DNA from: Thermogymnomonas acidicola JCM 13583
GTDB taxonomy: Archaea; Thermoplasmatota; Thermoplasmata; Thermoplasmatales; Thermoplasmataceae
Length of the DNA: 64,000 bases
Assembly: GCF_001316105.1 (NCBI RefSeq)
Contig: NZ_BBCP01000006.1
Location: 56,398-120,397 of the forward strand
Direction of reading: 5' to 3'
The translations under genes were made by a program, and so were the position numbers. Shown here in pieces: positions 10,261 to 21,386 of this stretch. The stretch's first letter is position 1. Each line of letters begins with the position of its first letter. Below the pieces are notes generated by a model. That model ran no database searches and was not told the origin of the DNA. It saw only the letters and a program-made list of their open reading frames with translations.

Positions 10261-13200
10261 TTGACTCGGGAGTTAACCAAGATCGTAGTGCTAGCCATAG
10301 CGTTGCTGATGGTTGTGTCTGCAGCCTCCCTCCTTTTCGCAGGCTCACACGGAACAGTCCACAGCAATGCAGTCAACAGTTCTGGGCAGTCCTTCGCTGC
10401 TGTTCCTGGGACCGATGGCTTCTCACAGGCCAGCCAGATAACTGGCCAGTACTCGCTTGTGCCTGACCAGGCTGCAATGAATCCGAACGCGCAGGTAAGC
10501 ATCGTTATCTCGTTCAAGCCGGCGAGCGGCTTCCAGAGCTTCCTTAACAACCTCTATAACCCATCGAGCCCCCCCATATACAGGCAGTATGTCACTGCGG
10601 CCCAGCTAGGTGACATGTTCGGCCTGAATCAGCAACTCTACTCTAAGCTGGCAGAATACTTCGAGGGTTACGGCCTCACCGTGTTCCCGAGCGCATCTAG
10701 GCTCACAATGACCGTTTCGGGCACAGTGGAGCAGATGGAGAGGGCCCTGAACACCAACATAGGGGCGTTCAAGTACAGTTACACCTCTACGGGGCTCTGG
10801 AACCCCCCCCTCTTTGGCAACGAGAGTGCTGTCAAGGGCAGCACAACGTACACGCCTGTGTTCTATGTATCCACATCTGACATCTCCCTGCCTAGCTTCA
10901 TAACCCAGTATGTTTCGGGCATAAGTGGCCTCAATGGCATGATCGCACAGCCAGACCTCGCGCTCCCGTACGGCATATCGCCGAACATGACTGCGGTGCA
11001 CTACCAGGGCAATATCACCCCCCCCGCCGGTCGGATGTGAAGTACATACCATCGCTGAACGACATACAGAACATAACATACGCGAACTACACGTGGATGC
11101 CTGCAGCTGAGGCACAGCAGGTGCTGTTCGTATCGGATGTTGGCAATTACCAGATCATATACCCGAGCACAATGCACATGCTCACCGGAGCGGAGTACCT
11201 GTGGAACGGCCAGGACACTCTGAACGGCGTTCCTGACATGGGACAGGGCATTACCGTGGCGGTGGTCGAAGTGGGCTTCCCCGTACTTCCCAGATATAGC
11301 CCAGTTCTCACAGCAGGTGTTCGGGAACCCCCCCAACCAGGTGCCTGACAGGGTTACCTATATAGGAGTTGGGATAAGCTCTCCGCTCCAGGGCTACATC
11401 GATGGCCTGATATGGGGCTGGACACTGGAGACCGAGCTAGACATGGAGTACATTGCAGCAATGGCACCCCTTGCCCACATTGATGTGGTCGCAGTGCCCA
11501 ACCCTGAGTTCACGAGCTTCGACCAGGCCTACGCCTTCATAGCCCAGTACCTGACGCACGATGCCAACATCTCCATGATACCCCCCCCTGGCAACGTCGT
11601 ATTCGGTGCACTCCAGGGTGCAACCAATGTGAGCATAGACAGCAACTCCTACGGTGCACCTGAGTGGGAGGCAGTCTTTGAAGGCTCACCGATGTATGTG
11701 ACGATAGAGGACACCCTGCTCTCTGAACTAAACGCCGTGGGCGTGACCAACTTCTTCGCCGCAGGCGACGAAGGGTCAAACTCCATGGCCGCATCGCCCA
11801 GCATGCCGTCGCAGTCACCTGCAGCCACCTCGGTGGGCGGTGGCCAGACCACAGCAGCGGATAATGGTGTGGAGTACCCTGTGACTAACGTCATAGTGAA
11901 CGACACATCCTTCTTCCCGCCAGTACAGATGTACGTTGCACAGGCAACATCCCTGGCAACCTACACCTACTGGTCCTACGGCGGAGGCCTCGGAGGGACA
12001 TTCAAGGGTGAGGTCGGAGGCGGTTTCGGGCAGTCGGTGATGGAGCAGCAGCTTGGTACGAGGCGGGCATAGACGTGTATGAGGACGGTGCCCTCCTCGA
12101 TCCCATAATATCTGGTGCGGCATCGTTCAACATGACAATATATGGGTTCGGCACATGGAACCTGTTCTACGGTGGCACATCTTTCGCAACGCCAATCTCT
12201 GCTGCTGAGTGGGCCCTCATAGAGGAGCAGGCCATGCTGCTGCCCAGCACGAACCCATACATGGGCAACATAAACTACCTACTGTTCGCAGTGCACAACG
12301 CATACGAGGCGAACGTGATGGGCGTAGTAAACCCGTTCGTGCCCATGCAGGACATCGGGCACAACTTCAGCTACGGGCCGGTGAACTCATACTCCTGGTA
12401 CCTGTTCAACCTCTCGATAAGCCAGCCCGCTGATCCCACGCTGCCAGGCTGGTACGCCACGATATTCAACCCGGTTGACAGCGGTTGGACGTTCCTTGGA
12501 GGCCTCGGCATGCTCAACGCAGCGCTGATGTCTCAGGACCTCCTGGGCCGCACATCGCAGGCGGGCTACTCCATGCTGAACCCGTCTTTCGGCCTCATGC
12601 AGGTGACGCCTTCCGGCCTTGAGCCTTTCCACATGCTGACCGCCGGTCAGACATACACGTTCCAGATAGTGCTGGCGAACGGCGGAGTGGCTGGGAGCAA
12701 CTACAGGGTCATTGCGTACAGCGGCGGTCAGACCGAGATGATAACCCCCCCATCGCAGAACGGGACGTTCACATACACGCCCTCATTCACACAGCCACAG
12801 ATAAACGCAAACCTGACCGAGATGGGCTACTTCTACATCACAGTGGCGCACTCACCTGCCCAGGTACCTGCGTGGTACTTCCAGCAGTTCGGTGTGGCGC
12901 TGCCCAATGCAACTGGGCAGCTGGAACTGACCGTAACGAACCCTGAGGCATTGCCGAGAACTCATCGGTAGAGGTGCCAATGTTCACAACGGGCGAGACA
13001 GGATTCTACAACACATACGGACTCGGACCCGGTGAGGTCATGCTTAACGGCCAGCCGGTGACGAGCGCAGTTGTGAGCGAGATCTCTGTGAACCTCAGCG
13101 AGTTCGTGATCGAGGACCCAACCGTGCCTCTCGCCTCCTACGCTCCCGGAGTGACTGTTGGCCACTTCCTCACAGACGGCAGGGGGGGCAACTTCAACTT

Positions 13201-14503
13201 CTGGATAGATGCGCTGCTCGCAGAGAACAACGGCCCGCTTTACACACAGGTGGTTCAGCTCGTTGCAACATACAGGGGGCCTGACATCTAACGTTGTCAC
13301 CGTTTACATCGAACCCCCCCAGGCCGGTGACTTCATACCCTCCGTGCACCTCGCCTCCAACAACACAGCATTGGTCGGTGACATTACGTTTGCAGGCATG
13401 AAGTACGTGAACTACGTGAACGTCTCCATAGGCAACATGAGCGGCCAGTATGTGAACGTAACATACCCACCGCTCTTCTACAACTCACAGGTGGGCGAGA
13501 ACTACAGCGGCGTTTCCAACGGCGTCATACCAATAGATTTCACCAAGCTTCCGCCTGCGGGCCAGCCCATTAACCTCACAATGGTGGCGTCGGGCTTCAA
13601 TGACCTCACACTATCGTTCTCCTTCTTCGGTTTCACCTTCCAGATAGTGGACAACCAGAAACCCATCGTGTGGGAGTACCAGATAACAATACCGAATCCC
13701 GGAATGGACCCAGAGGCCAGCATGGTGCCATCGCACGTAGCCTTGTTACTGGAGATGTGAACATCTCGTATAGTGGGTCCTGGGCCAGCGGGAGCGGAGC
13801 GGTCGGAGTGCTGACGCTGTCCAGCGCCTCCGGTAGCCAGGTCCTGATGAGGACAAATGAACTCACAGGAACATTCGACTGGAACACCTCTGCCCTCATG
13901 GACGGCTTCTACACGCTCACCTTCACAGTGGAAACGCCCACCGGCCTGAGCACATCCTCTTCATACCTCTTTTACGTAGACAACGAACAGGCGAAGCTCA
14001 CCTCAGATCTGAACAATGTGGAGGCCCAGTATGCCAGCGCGATCCAGACCATAGACATGCTGAAGGCAGCCCTGCAGTCAAGCCAGCAGGCAAACCAGAA
14101 GCTTTCAGCACTTCTCTCGCAGGCAAACTCAACAGTGGAGCAGCTGAGGGCATCGGTGGCATCCCTCGAATCGGAATACAACCAGAGCGTGGCGTCCCTG
14201 AAGCAGGCCCAGGTACAGCTCAGTGCATATCAGCAGGAGGACTCGCAGTACGCGTCAGAGGTGTCCCTGATGCAGTCACAGATCGCGTACTACCAGAACC
14301 TGACCGCCAAGCAGGAGCAGCAGATCATGTCGCTGGAGGGCCAGGTCGCCCAGCTGCAGTCTGAGCTCAGCCAGTACCAGCAGGCACAGCACCCAGGCTA
14401 CCTGACATCTGTGGACGGCTGGGTGGGCGTGGCAGCCATATCTGCCTCTCTGGTCGCACTCGGCCTAGGAATATACTTCGGTGTGGAGAGGAGGAAGAGG
14501 TGA
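10261..14503 (+). CDS. Secreted, membrane-anchored S53 (sedolisin/kumamolisin) protease
   Basis: About 1,410 residues. Signal peptide or anchor at residues 8-28 (VVLAIALLMVVSAASLLFAG); pro-kumamolisin domain about 60-230; S53 catalytic domain about 330-660 with ETELDMEY (Glu and Asp of the triad, near residue 390), AAGDEGSN (oxyanion Asp, near 500) and GGTSFATPISAAEWAL (nucleophile Ser, near 638); Ig-like or beta-rich modules to about 1230; a Gln/Ser-rich coiled coil about 1240-1376; a C-terminal transmembrane helix and the basic tail RRKR. Sedolisins are acid-active serine-carboxyl peptidases, fitting extracellular protein digestion in an acid habitat. TTG start at 10261. Breaks at 11018-11025, about 11280, 12054, 12950, 13267 and 13741, several of them one-base contractions (CC to C, GGG to GG, CCC to CC). 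Confidence 0.88.
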
Positions 14504-14780
14504 GCCACCCCTCCTTTTAGTTTTTTAAGAAACCATTTTTGTGCACTTCAACCCATTCACCTTTTCTGCAGGGCCCGGAAAGATCTTGGCTGCAGTAATT
14601 CGCACCCTTTGGAAATACCGTGCGAGATGGGGGGGGCCAGCGGGTCGCTCACGGAAGCCAGAGTGATTCCGCTCTCTCAGGTTTTGAACGCCACGGAATT
14701 AGTCCCATGCGCATCTGGACTAAGCGCTTAGGTGGAAACATTATATTATAAGCACATATTTATCTGTTCGGTGATAAGAA
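14504..14780. other. Intergenic stretch with T-rich terminator and promoter
   Basis: Immediately after the protease stop, CCCCTCC is followed by TTTTAGTTTTTTAAG (14513-14531), a plausible archaeal T-rich terminator. Between 14560 and 14730 I see no gene. AACATTATATTATAAGCACATATTTATC (split here as two A+T blocks at about 14738-14765) gives a TATA-like promoter for the DUF981 gene at 14781. Confidence 0.45.
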
Positions 14781-15397
14781 ATGGCGTTCATAGATGACCT
14801 TGCCCTGGAGCTGTTCACCCTCGCTCTGGTTGGCGTGCTCGCCATATACATGACGGGCATGACGTACCTTCAGTACAGGCGCTCCAGGAACGCGGATGTT
14901 GAGTCCGCCCTCTACCCAGCTTCTTCCCGCTGCTCGTGCTGGGCCTATTCATAACCGTAATGGGTATCTACGGCGAGATGACATGGCCACTGCCGGGCAG
15001 TTACAACATACTCTTCTACGACCCCCCCTACACGCTCCTGGGCCTCATAATAATAGGCATGGCCATTGCGATATACATGAAGCAAAAGCTGCAGTACGTT
15101 GGCATAATAGCACTGTTCGCAGGCCTCATGGCCATATACTACGGCTACAACGCATACCTTGACCACATGACATCGAGCCCGATCGCCATGCTGGGCCTCT
15201 ACCTGGCATTCGGCATCGCAGGTGTCCTGACATTCCCGACCACTCTCATATACGACTCCCTCCCGGGAAAGCAGAACGTCTCGAAGGGATGGACCGTCGT
15301 CCTCGTCCTCTTCTGGCTTGCACTGGTCGTGGCTTCTGTCCTCGCGGCTGTAACCGGAATACTTGCAGTGCCGCAGCACCTCCTGGCGCCACCGTGA
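14781..15397 (+). CDS. DUF981 family membrane protein
   Basis: About 205 residues with six or seven hydrophobic segments, beginning MAFIDDLALELFTLALVGVL; characteristic loops GEMTWPLPGSYNILFYDP and FGIAGVLTFPTTLIYD match the DUF981 family of Thermoplasma and Sulfolobus. Function unknown; integral membrane protein. ATG at 14781 follows a TATA-like region. One frame break near 14919, where a single C stands for CC (ALYPAFFPLLVLGLF). Confidence 0.75.
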
Positions 15398-15474
15398 AGA
15401 TACCGTGGCATCTGCGGAACTGTGTGGAACAATTTTATTGAAATAAAAAATATTTATTTTGGAAGCCCTCAATC

Positions 15475-16463
15475 TTATGGGCATCCTACAGTGAGAACTT
15501 CCCCCGGGACCTTCGGGAACGGGTGCACGTCGTCTATCCTCTTGAAGCCGCATATGTAGCGCACGAGCCTCTCTATGCCTATGCCGAAGCCCGCAGAGGG
15601 CGGAAGGCCACGCCTGGCGAACTCTATGTACACTTGAACTGCTCCTCGGTCTGCCCCCCCTTCTTCTTTATCCTCTCAAGTATCCTGTCCAGCTGGTATT
15701 CCCTCTCACCACCAGACAGCGCTTCCTGGAAGCCCTCCGGATAGATAAGGTCCATGTCAACCAGTATCCCGGGCCTGGAGGGGGGGTCCTCCCTGTCGTA
15801 GAACTCCCTGGCCTGCAGTGGTATGTCTATTATCCAGAACATGTCCTTCTCCTTCCTTGACAGCACAGCCTCGAAGTCCTTCCCGTACTCCTTCTCTGCC
15901 TCCAGGTACTGGTAGCGCCTGAATGGCTTTCTGGGTACCTCGAGCTTCCTCCCCCCCAGTTTCCTCAGGTCGTCCGCGTGCTTCTCCTTCACCTTGCTGA
16001 CCAGCTCGACCATGAGGTCTTCGACCAGGGACATCATCTGCTCCCTTGTGGCCCCCCCCTTGCCTCCACATCGATCTGGGTGAACTCGCTCAGGTGCCTC
16101 CCCCCCGTCTCTGCCTTGTCGGGGGGGGTCTCTATCCTTATGTTCGGGGAGAAGGTGAATATCTTGTCAAAGTGCGAGACGAGGAGGTGCTTGTGGAATA
16201 TCATGCTCTTCGTCAGGGCGTATTTTTCGTCATAGTACGTTATGTAGGGATCGTAAACGGGATGGTTCAGGGGGGGTCTGTGAGGGGGGGAGAGATAATA
16301 ACAGGCGGCACCTCGATGAAGCCTCTGGACCTGAAGAAGTCCCCCCCAGGATCTGCCTCACCGTGGTGTGTACCCTAAGCGCTATGGCCAGCCTCTCGTC
16401 GGACAGATGCTCGTTGGTGTAAGATACTACATCGTAGGTCTGCATAATGTCAGATCGGAGCAT
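15475..16463 (-). CDS. AsnRS-like asparagine synthetase (archaeal type)
   Basis: Class II aminoacyl-tRNA synthetase core without the N-terminal OB-fold anticodon-binding domain. Motif 2 region TGRHLSEFTQIDVEA, and motif 3 GFGIGIERLVRYICGFKRID followed by the typical end HPFPKVPGEVL, are those of Asp/AsnRS. At about 315 residues it is too short for a full AsnRS; archaeal paralogues of this shape, studied in Pyrococcus, make asparagine from aspartate and ammonia. Function here is inferred from domain loss. ATG at 16463, or the second ATG at 16445. Several runs break the frame (15653-15659, 16053-16059, 16270-16290, 16341-16346). It is divergent from an Lrp/AsnC regulator, a sensible pairing for an amino acid gene. 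Confidence 0.78.
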
Positions 16464-16527
16464 CCAATATTAACATTCGTTTCCAGAATGAGAATAATCG
16501 TCAATTATTCCATGCTACGGCGGGATT

Positions 16528-16546
16528 TTTAGACGTAATGTCTAAA
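16528..16546. promoter_or_regulatory. Dyad in the Lrp/AsnC promoter
   Basis: Perfect inverted repeat TTTAGAC-GTAAT-GTCTAAA, 24-42 bases before the regulator start and overlapping its likely TATA region. A second, weaker dyad CATTC-N7-GAATG lies at 16474-16490 beside the divergent synthetase start. Lrp-family proteins often bind such sites and repress themselves; autoregulation is inferred. Confidence 0.5.
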
Positions 16547-16569
16547 TACTATCGGCATATACATGCGGG

Positions 16570-17055
16570 ATGGAACTGGACGACAAGGACTGGAAGATAC
16601 TCAGCTACCTCTCGGAGAGGGGGCAGGGAAAAGATATCCGACATATCGAACGCCATAGGCATCCCAAGGGTGACAGTTTACGAGAGGATGCAGAACCTGG
16701 TCAGGGAGGGCGTGATCCAGAGGTTCACATTCATACCGAACTACAAGCTCATAGGCTCCCGGTGACCGCATACATATTCGTAGAGTTCGACCCCCCCAGC
16801 GAGAAGGTCACGCAGCGGGAGCTGGCAAAGAGGGTTGCCCAGATGCCGGAGGTGGAGGAGGTGCATATAGTCACAGGTGAGTGGGACCTCCTCCTCAAGG
16901 TCAGGGCACCGTCCATGGAGGACATAGGCAACTTCGTCCTCGACAGGCTCAGGGAAACAAAGGGTATTGCGAAGACGGAGACAATAACGATATTCTCTAC
17001 GGTTAAGGAGTGGAACCCCCTGAGGAGGGTTAATCGGCAAGGTTCTCAAGAATGA
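16570..17055 (+). CDS. Lrp/AsnC family transcription regulator
   Basis: N-terminal winged helix (MELDDKDWKILSYLSERGR, EKISDISNAIGIPRVTVYER, LVREGVIQRFTFIPNYKLIG) and C-terminal RAM ligand-binding domain (VTAYIFVEFDPSEKV, VHIVTGEWDLLLKVRA). About 155 residues. It should sense an amino acid; the divergent neighbour suggests control of asparagine synthesis. Frame breaks: about 16619-16623 (5 G, 4 fits), and about 16757, where one C stands for CC (KLIGLPVTAY). The C-terminus overlaps the convergent Fe-S protein gene by about 26 bases. Confidence 0.85.
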   Translation: MELDDKDWKILSYLSERGQGKDIRHIERHRHPKGDSLREDAEPGQGGRDPEVHIHTELQAHRLPVTAYIFVEFDPPSEKVTQRELAKRVAQMPEVEEVHIVTGEWDLLLKVRAPSMEDIGNFVLDRLRETKGIAKTETITIFSTVKEWNPLRRVNRQGSQE

Positions 17056-18243
17056 GCTCTGCTATGTCCTTCACCTCTATCCTGCCCTCGCTGTTGGAGG
17101 TCCTGACCGCGTCCTCAAGCATGGGCATGCAGAAGGGACAGGCAACAGCGAGCCTCTTAGCACCAGTGGACATGGCCTGCTCCAGCCTTATCTGGCTTAT
17201 CTTCCTCTGTGACTGCACCTTGTACCAGTAGTTGCCCCCCCCACCCGCACCACAGCACATACTCCTCTCCCGCGACCTCTCCATCTCCACCAGCCTTGAG
17301 GTGCTCTGCACTATGTTCCTGGGCTTCTCGAACTCCCTGTTTATCCTCCCGAGGTAGCACGGGTCGTGGTAAGTCGTGACTACCTCGCTGTTCTTCACCT
17401 TCAGCCTACCGCTCTCTATGAGTGAGGAGAGGAACTGTGAGTGGTGGTACACCTCGGCCTTCAGGCCAAGTTCCGGGTACTCGTTCCTGAAGGTGTTGTA
17501 GCAGTGCGGGCACGCTGTCACTATCTTCTTCACCCCCCCGTACCGGTTGAATGTGTCGATGTTCTGCAGGGCCAACTCCTGGAACCTACCCTCCTCTCCC
17601 ATCCTCCTTGCAGTTTCGCCCGTGCATGCCTCTTCCGACCCGAGGATGCCGAAGCTAACGCCTGCCTTTTTAAGGAGCTCTATGATCGCCCTTGCTGTCT
17701 TGTTGTCCCTGGGATCGAATGCCCCCCCCATGCAGCCTACCCAGTAGAGCACCTCCTGCGACCCGTCAAACTTCGGTGCGAACTGCAGCATAGCATCCCT
17801 GTCCGAGGGCGGGTTCCGAAGGGGGGGTTGCGCGTGTTAGTGAGATTGTTGAAGTACGCCTGCATGTCCTTGCCTGTCCTGTTCTCCATGACAAGGTTCC
17901 TCCTGGTCTCCATGATGAAGGAGTGTGGGTCTATGAGCACAGGGCACTCCTCCACACAGGCCTGGCACGTCGTGCAGGACCAGGTGGCGTTCTCGGAGAG
18001 CACAACTTGTGTCATTTCACCGTCTGAGGTGTAGTTCGCCTTTATATTCTGGACAACGAGCCTGGGAGTGAGGTCGGTACCTGACATCACGGCCGGGCAG
18101 GCCCTCTCGCACCGCCCGCAGTTGGTGCATGCAAGGGCCTCCGCCTTCTTGAGTTTCGGGAGCTCGCTTATCTTCTTCACGCCTATGGATATGTCGAAGT
18201 TTCCGGAGGCCATGAGTTCAGTGAGAAGGAAAGGCGTGGTCAT
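17030..18243 (-). CDS. HdrD/GlpC-like Fe-S oxidoreductase subunit
   Basis: N-terminal pair of [4Fe-4S] motifs (CTNCGRCERACP and CTTCQACVEECP), then two cysteine-rich CCG domains (TACPHCYNTFRNEYP; YHDPCYLGRINREFE; SMCCGAGGGGNYWY; AVACPFCMPMLEDA). About 400 residues; family members include HdrD, the FeS subunit of lactate/glycolate dehydrogenases and DsrK. Next to a NarI-like cytochrome subunit, it should move electrons between a soluble thiol or flavin donor and the membrane quinone pool; the donor is unknown. Break at 17821-17827 (7 G on the plus strand). ATG at 18243 overlaps the upstream gene end by four bases (ATGA). Confidence 0.8.
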
Positions 18244-19022
18244 GGCGCCCCCCTCACCCTGGGCCTCTTCGCGCCTATGAGTATTAGTGACATGACCATG
18301 TGCGACAGCTTCGAGAAGGGCAGGTACACAGCCAGTGCGAAGGCTGTTAGCACATGGGCCATCCAGAGAGACCTGTAGAGGACGATTGCAGTGGTGTATG
18401 GAAGGCCGGAATAGACGTAGCTGAGCGGGTACTCAACGAACCTGAACACATCGAAGCCCTCCCTGAAGGCGTATATCTTCAGGGCCCCCCAGGAAGAAGC
18501 CCTCCAGGTCAAGGGCCAGGAGTGCCAGGAGGATTATGTAGTCTTGCTCCGTTGTCTCGAGCATCACCTTACCCCTGCCCCTCCTTACCAGGCCCATGAG
18601 GGTGCCGGCCAGCAGCATGACGCCCCCCCGAGGTTGGCCCAGAACTCAAAGTTCAGGTAAAAGCCACCGTTCAGTATGCCGTGGTGCGCGACCGGCTTCA
18701 CAATGTCGTGGGACAGGAAGATGAGGGCGGTCGCTATGAACAGTATCAGGATACCGTAGGATATCAGTACGTGCATGGTGCCGGCGTAACGGTTCTTCAC
18801 GTTTTTCCTGTGGAAGAAGCCGTAAACGAAGACCCTGGAGAGGAAACCCCTCCAGTCTGACCTGAAGTATGAAAGCGCCATGCCCAGGGTTATCCCTGCC
18901 CTCCTGTAGATCAGGTACCACGATACGAGGACAAAGGCGAGGGCCGCGAATGAGAGCACATAGTCCACTATGAGTTCAGACTCCGGTATGAAGAGGAGAG
19001 TGGGGCTAGTCACAACTGTCAT
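18240..19022 (-). CDS. NarI/HdrE/DsrM-like membrane cytochrome subunit
   Basis: About 265 residues, roughly six transmembrane helices; conserved His residues in MHVLISYGILILFIATALIF, LSHDIVKPVAHHG, SLWMAHVLTAFALAVYLP and KLSHMVMS would bind heme b. Such subunits oxidise or reduce membrane quinone together with HdrD/DsrK-like partners. Breaks near 18486-18491 and 18625-18631. The C-terminal run at 18247-18252 (6 on the plus strand) decides whether this protein ends in RGAP with an ATGA overlap, as printed, or reads straight into the HdrD-like gene as one fused protein (it would with 4 or 7). Confidence 0.75.
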
Positions 19023-19268
19023 GCAGTGATCACCGTGGCCAGGTATGGTCAGGTACTGGCCACTATCTTCATTGAGAGTTTAGATAAATATTCTTTCCTG
19101 CCCTCCATTTGTACGCTTCCCAGTTTCAGGCCTTGAGCACATGCGAGGCCTGTGGAGGCGATACAGGATACCATGTGGCTTGCCACCAGCATTTCTGTCC
19201 CAAGAACAGGAAAGTGTGCCATGGACTGGCCCTGAGGGGAAAAGGGCCCACCCTGCACCGGGGGGCGT
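19023..19268. other. Intergenic stretch without recognised gene
   Basis: About 245 bases between two minus-strand genes. It holds promoter-like A+T near 19080-19095 (AGATAAATATTC) upstream of the cytochrome subunit gene. A 65-codon plus-strand frame with several Cys and His exists here but has no family resemblance and I do not call it. Confidence 0.4.
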
Positions 19269-20111
19269 TCACTGCCCGGAGAAGTCGTCGAGGCTCGTCG
19301 ACCTGAGGGTGTGCCTGCTCTCCTTCCACTGCACCCTCACCCTCACCCCCCCTCGCGCCTGCACCTCTCCACTATCCATGATGAAATCTCACTGTACCAC
19401 TTACCGCCGGGCTCCACGCTCAATCCACCGAAGACCCTGCTCATCTCCATGTCCGAGAGCCTGTGCCTGTTGTATCTATCGAAGAAGATCTCGGAGTTGG
19501 TCTCTGCTGCCAGCCCTATGATCCTCTCCGCCTCCTCCCTGCTGTCGTTGTATCCCCTTATTATTGGCCCGTAGAATATCCATGTCCGTATCCCGTTCCT
19601 GGCCAGTTCCCTGAGCGCCCGGGCCCTGGCCTCAGGGGGGGACGGGGGGGTCTTCCTCTCCACCCTGAGGGCCGCCTCCATATCCAGGGTCGTTATGGTC
19701 AGGCCAACATCGACCATGTCCCTGTGTGCCTTCAGGAGGTCCAGGTCTCTGAGCACGAGAGGTGACTTGGTCTGTATGGTTGTGTAGAACCCGTTCCTGA
19801 GCAGTACCTCCTCGCACCCCCTGGAAAGCCTGAACTTGGCCTCCACAGCCTGGTAAGGATCTGTTATGGTGCCCAGGGCCACTATCCCTCTCCTCTTCCC
19901 CCTTTATCTCCGCCTCCAGTAGGCTCACGATGTTCTTCCTGACTATCACGAAGTCCCCCCATGCCGCACCATCCGGGAAGCGCGTCATATCCATGGCGTA
20001 GCAGTAGGCGCAGGCGTGCTGGCAGCCAAGGTACGGGTTCAGCGCATAGTCGTTCTCGGGCATCCCGGAGCGTGAGAGTGCCCTCCTGGCCTCAGCCTCG
20101 ATCACCATCAT
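19269..20111 (-). CDS. Radical SAM protein, SplB-like (COG1533)
   Basis: The cluster motif is CQHACAYCYA (C-x3-C-x2-C), preceded by ALNPYLGCQ as in the Rv2578c/SplB-like family; later segments GTITDPYQAVEAKFRLSR and NGIRTWIFYGPIIRGYN also fit. About 280 residues; substrate unknown, as for most members. ATG pair at 20108-20111; the gene overlaps the end of the Nre gene by 20 bases, suggesting co-transcription. Breaks: near 19890-19905, and 19346-19352 (7 C on the plus strand, 5 fits), which when repaired gives the C-terminus RVRVQWKESRHTLRSTSLDD and a stop at 19269. Confidence 0.75.
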
Positions 20112-21386
20112 GCATGTCACCCATGAAGTGGTCAAGCGTCACCGAACGCAGGGCCTTGACCACATGTGACCTGGAGACCCACTTCTCAAGCGGTACCCTC
20201 ATCCCGATGCTTGCGTGCCGGAGCGCCTCTGCCAGTGAGGAGAACCTCTCCGGCTTGGATCTGAACATCTCCCTCAGGTTCTCCCTGACGTACCACACCC
20301 CCACGGGCAGGTTGAAGCTGGGATAGATCTCCCTCCACAGGATGGGCGCTGCCTGCCTCCTCACAGCGTCGAGGTACTCGGCACAGCGAGCCTCGCCGCG
20401 TAGTAGCACCCACCTATGTCAGGGTAGGTGTCACGCCCCCGGTAATCCTCGTAATCGATCATGACCTCCGGGTTCGTTCCCCCAGAGATTCCATGTGCTC
20501 CCTGGGAACCAGGCCTCGCCCCCACTCGTACCTCCATGTTGAAGGTGCGAGTATGCCCACAAAGAGGTTGCCAGGCGTCTCCCTCCTGAAGACCAGGAAC
20601 TCCCCGAGCTCGCTGTAACCCTTTATCCTCCTTACAAGGGCATCTGAGAGTGTGCTGTCAACAGCGGTGATGGCCCACCTTGTCGGCACTAGTCTTCTCC
20701 TCCTGCCCGTGCCGAGGGCACCCACGCTGAGAGCCCTGGTCAGCTGGCTGACCGTGACACCGCTCCTGTAGAGCGATGACATGGCCTCACTGGCCAGTAG
20801 ATCGGTGTCGTAGAAGGCCTTCTCTACCCTCTGGTCCGCCTTAGATTCTGATATGGCGATCTTTTGCAGGGGTGCAGAGGGGGGGCCCATGGGAGGCGTG
20901 TCCTCACTCAGCCTCACACTCCTCTCGCTGAACGGCTTCGAGACCCTCATGTCGATCTCCACAGGCCTGGAGGAGATGGCCATGACCTGTATCTCCTGCA
21001 TCGTGTAGTCCGGGTTTGCCACTGAAACGTCCCTCACCTGCATGCCGCCCCGGAGCAGGGATAGCCTCATGGAGAGGAACTCCTCCATGTCCATGGAGAG
21101 CCACCTGCCGGAATCTTCGTAGAGCATTGTGTCCCCCCACGACCGGAGGGGGGGCCGATGGGTAAACCCTCACCTTGGGGGGGTAGCTGTGCCGGCCCAC
21201 GAACACAGACGGTGGCGACGACCCGTATACCTCGTTCCCTGTCACGCTCGTAACCCTGGGCTTCAGTGTGTTGGCCACCTCGATGGGGGGGCAGAACGTC
21301 AGGCCGCACAGCAGCTTCCCTCCCCCCCTGCACACCATGCAGAGCTGGGGGGGAGGGATCTTCATCCCCCCCACCTTCACGTCCAC
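20092..21386 (-). CDS. nre: Archaeal Nre family protein (DNA repair)
   Basis: N-terminal zinc motif CMVCRGGKLLCGLTFCP (after removal of one extra codon) followed by the family sequence SSPPSVFVGRHSYPKVRVYP and the long conserved body (VANPDYTMQEIQVMAISSRP, SSLYRSGVTVSQLTRALSVG, PTRWAITAVDSTLSD). The C-terminal part continues with NLPVGVWYVRENLREMF. About 430 residues. Nre proteins are archaea-specific; a haloarchaeal member acts in mitomycin-type damage repair and binds PCNA. No canonical PIP box is obvious at this C-terminus (LDHFMGDMHDGDRG). Breaks occur at least near 20400-20490, 20880-20886, 21131-21155 and 21174-21180. It is divergent from the 21640 gene. Confidence 0.82.

Noticed and set aside
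13985..14390. Coiled-coil part of the S53 gene as a separate SMC-like gene
   Set aside because: It is in frame with the preceding beta-rich modules and ends in a transmembrane anchor, so it is part of the protease.
19109..19306. Cys/His-rich 65-codon plus-strand frame as a zinc-finger protein
   Set aside because: The Cys/His spacing fits no known finger, there is no convincing start signal, and the repaired radical SAM gene uses part of the opposite strand.
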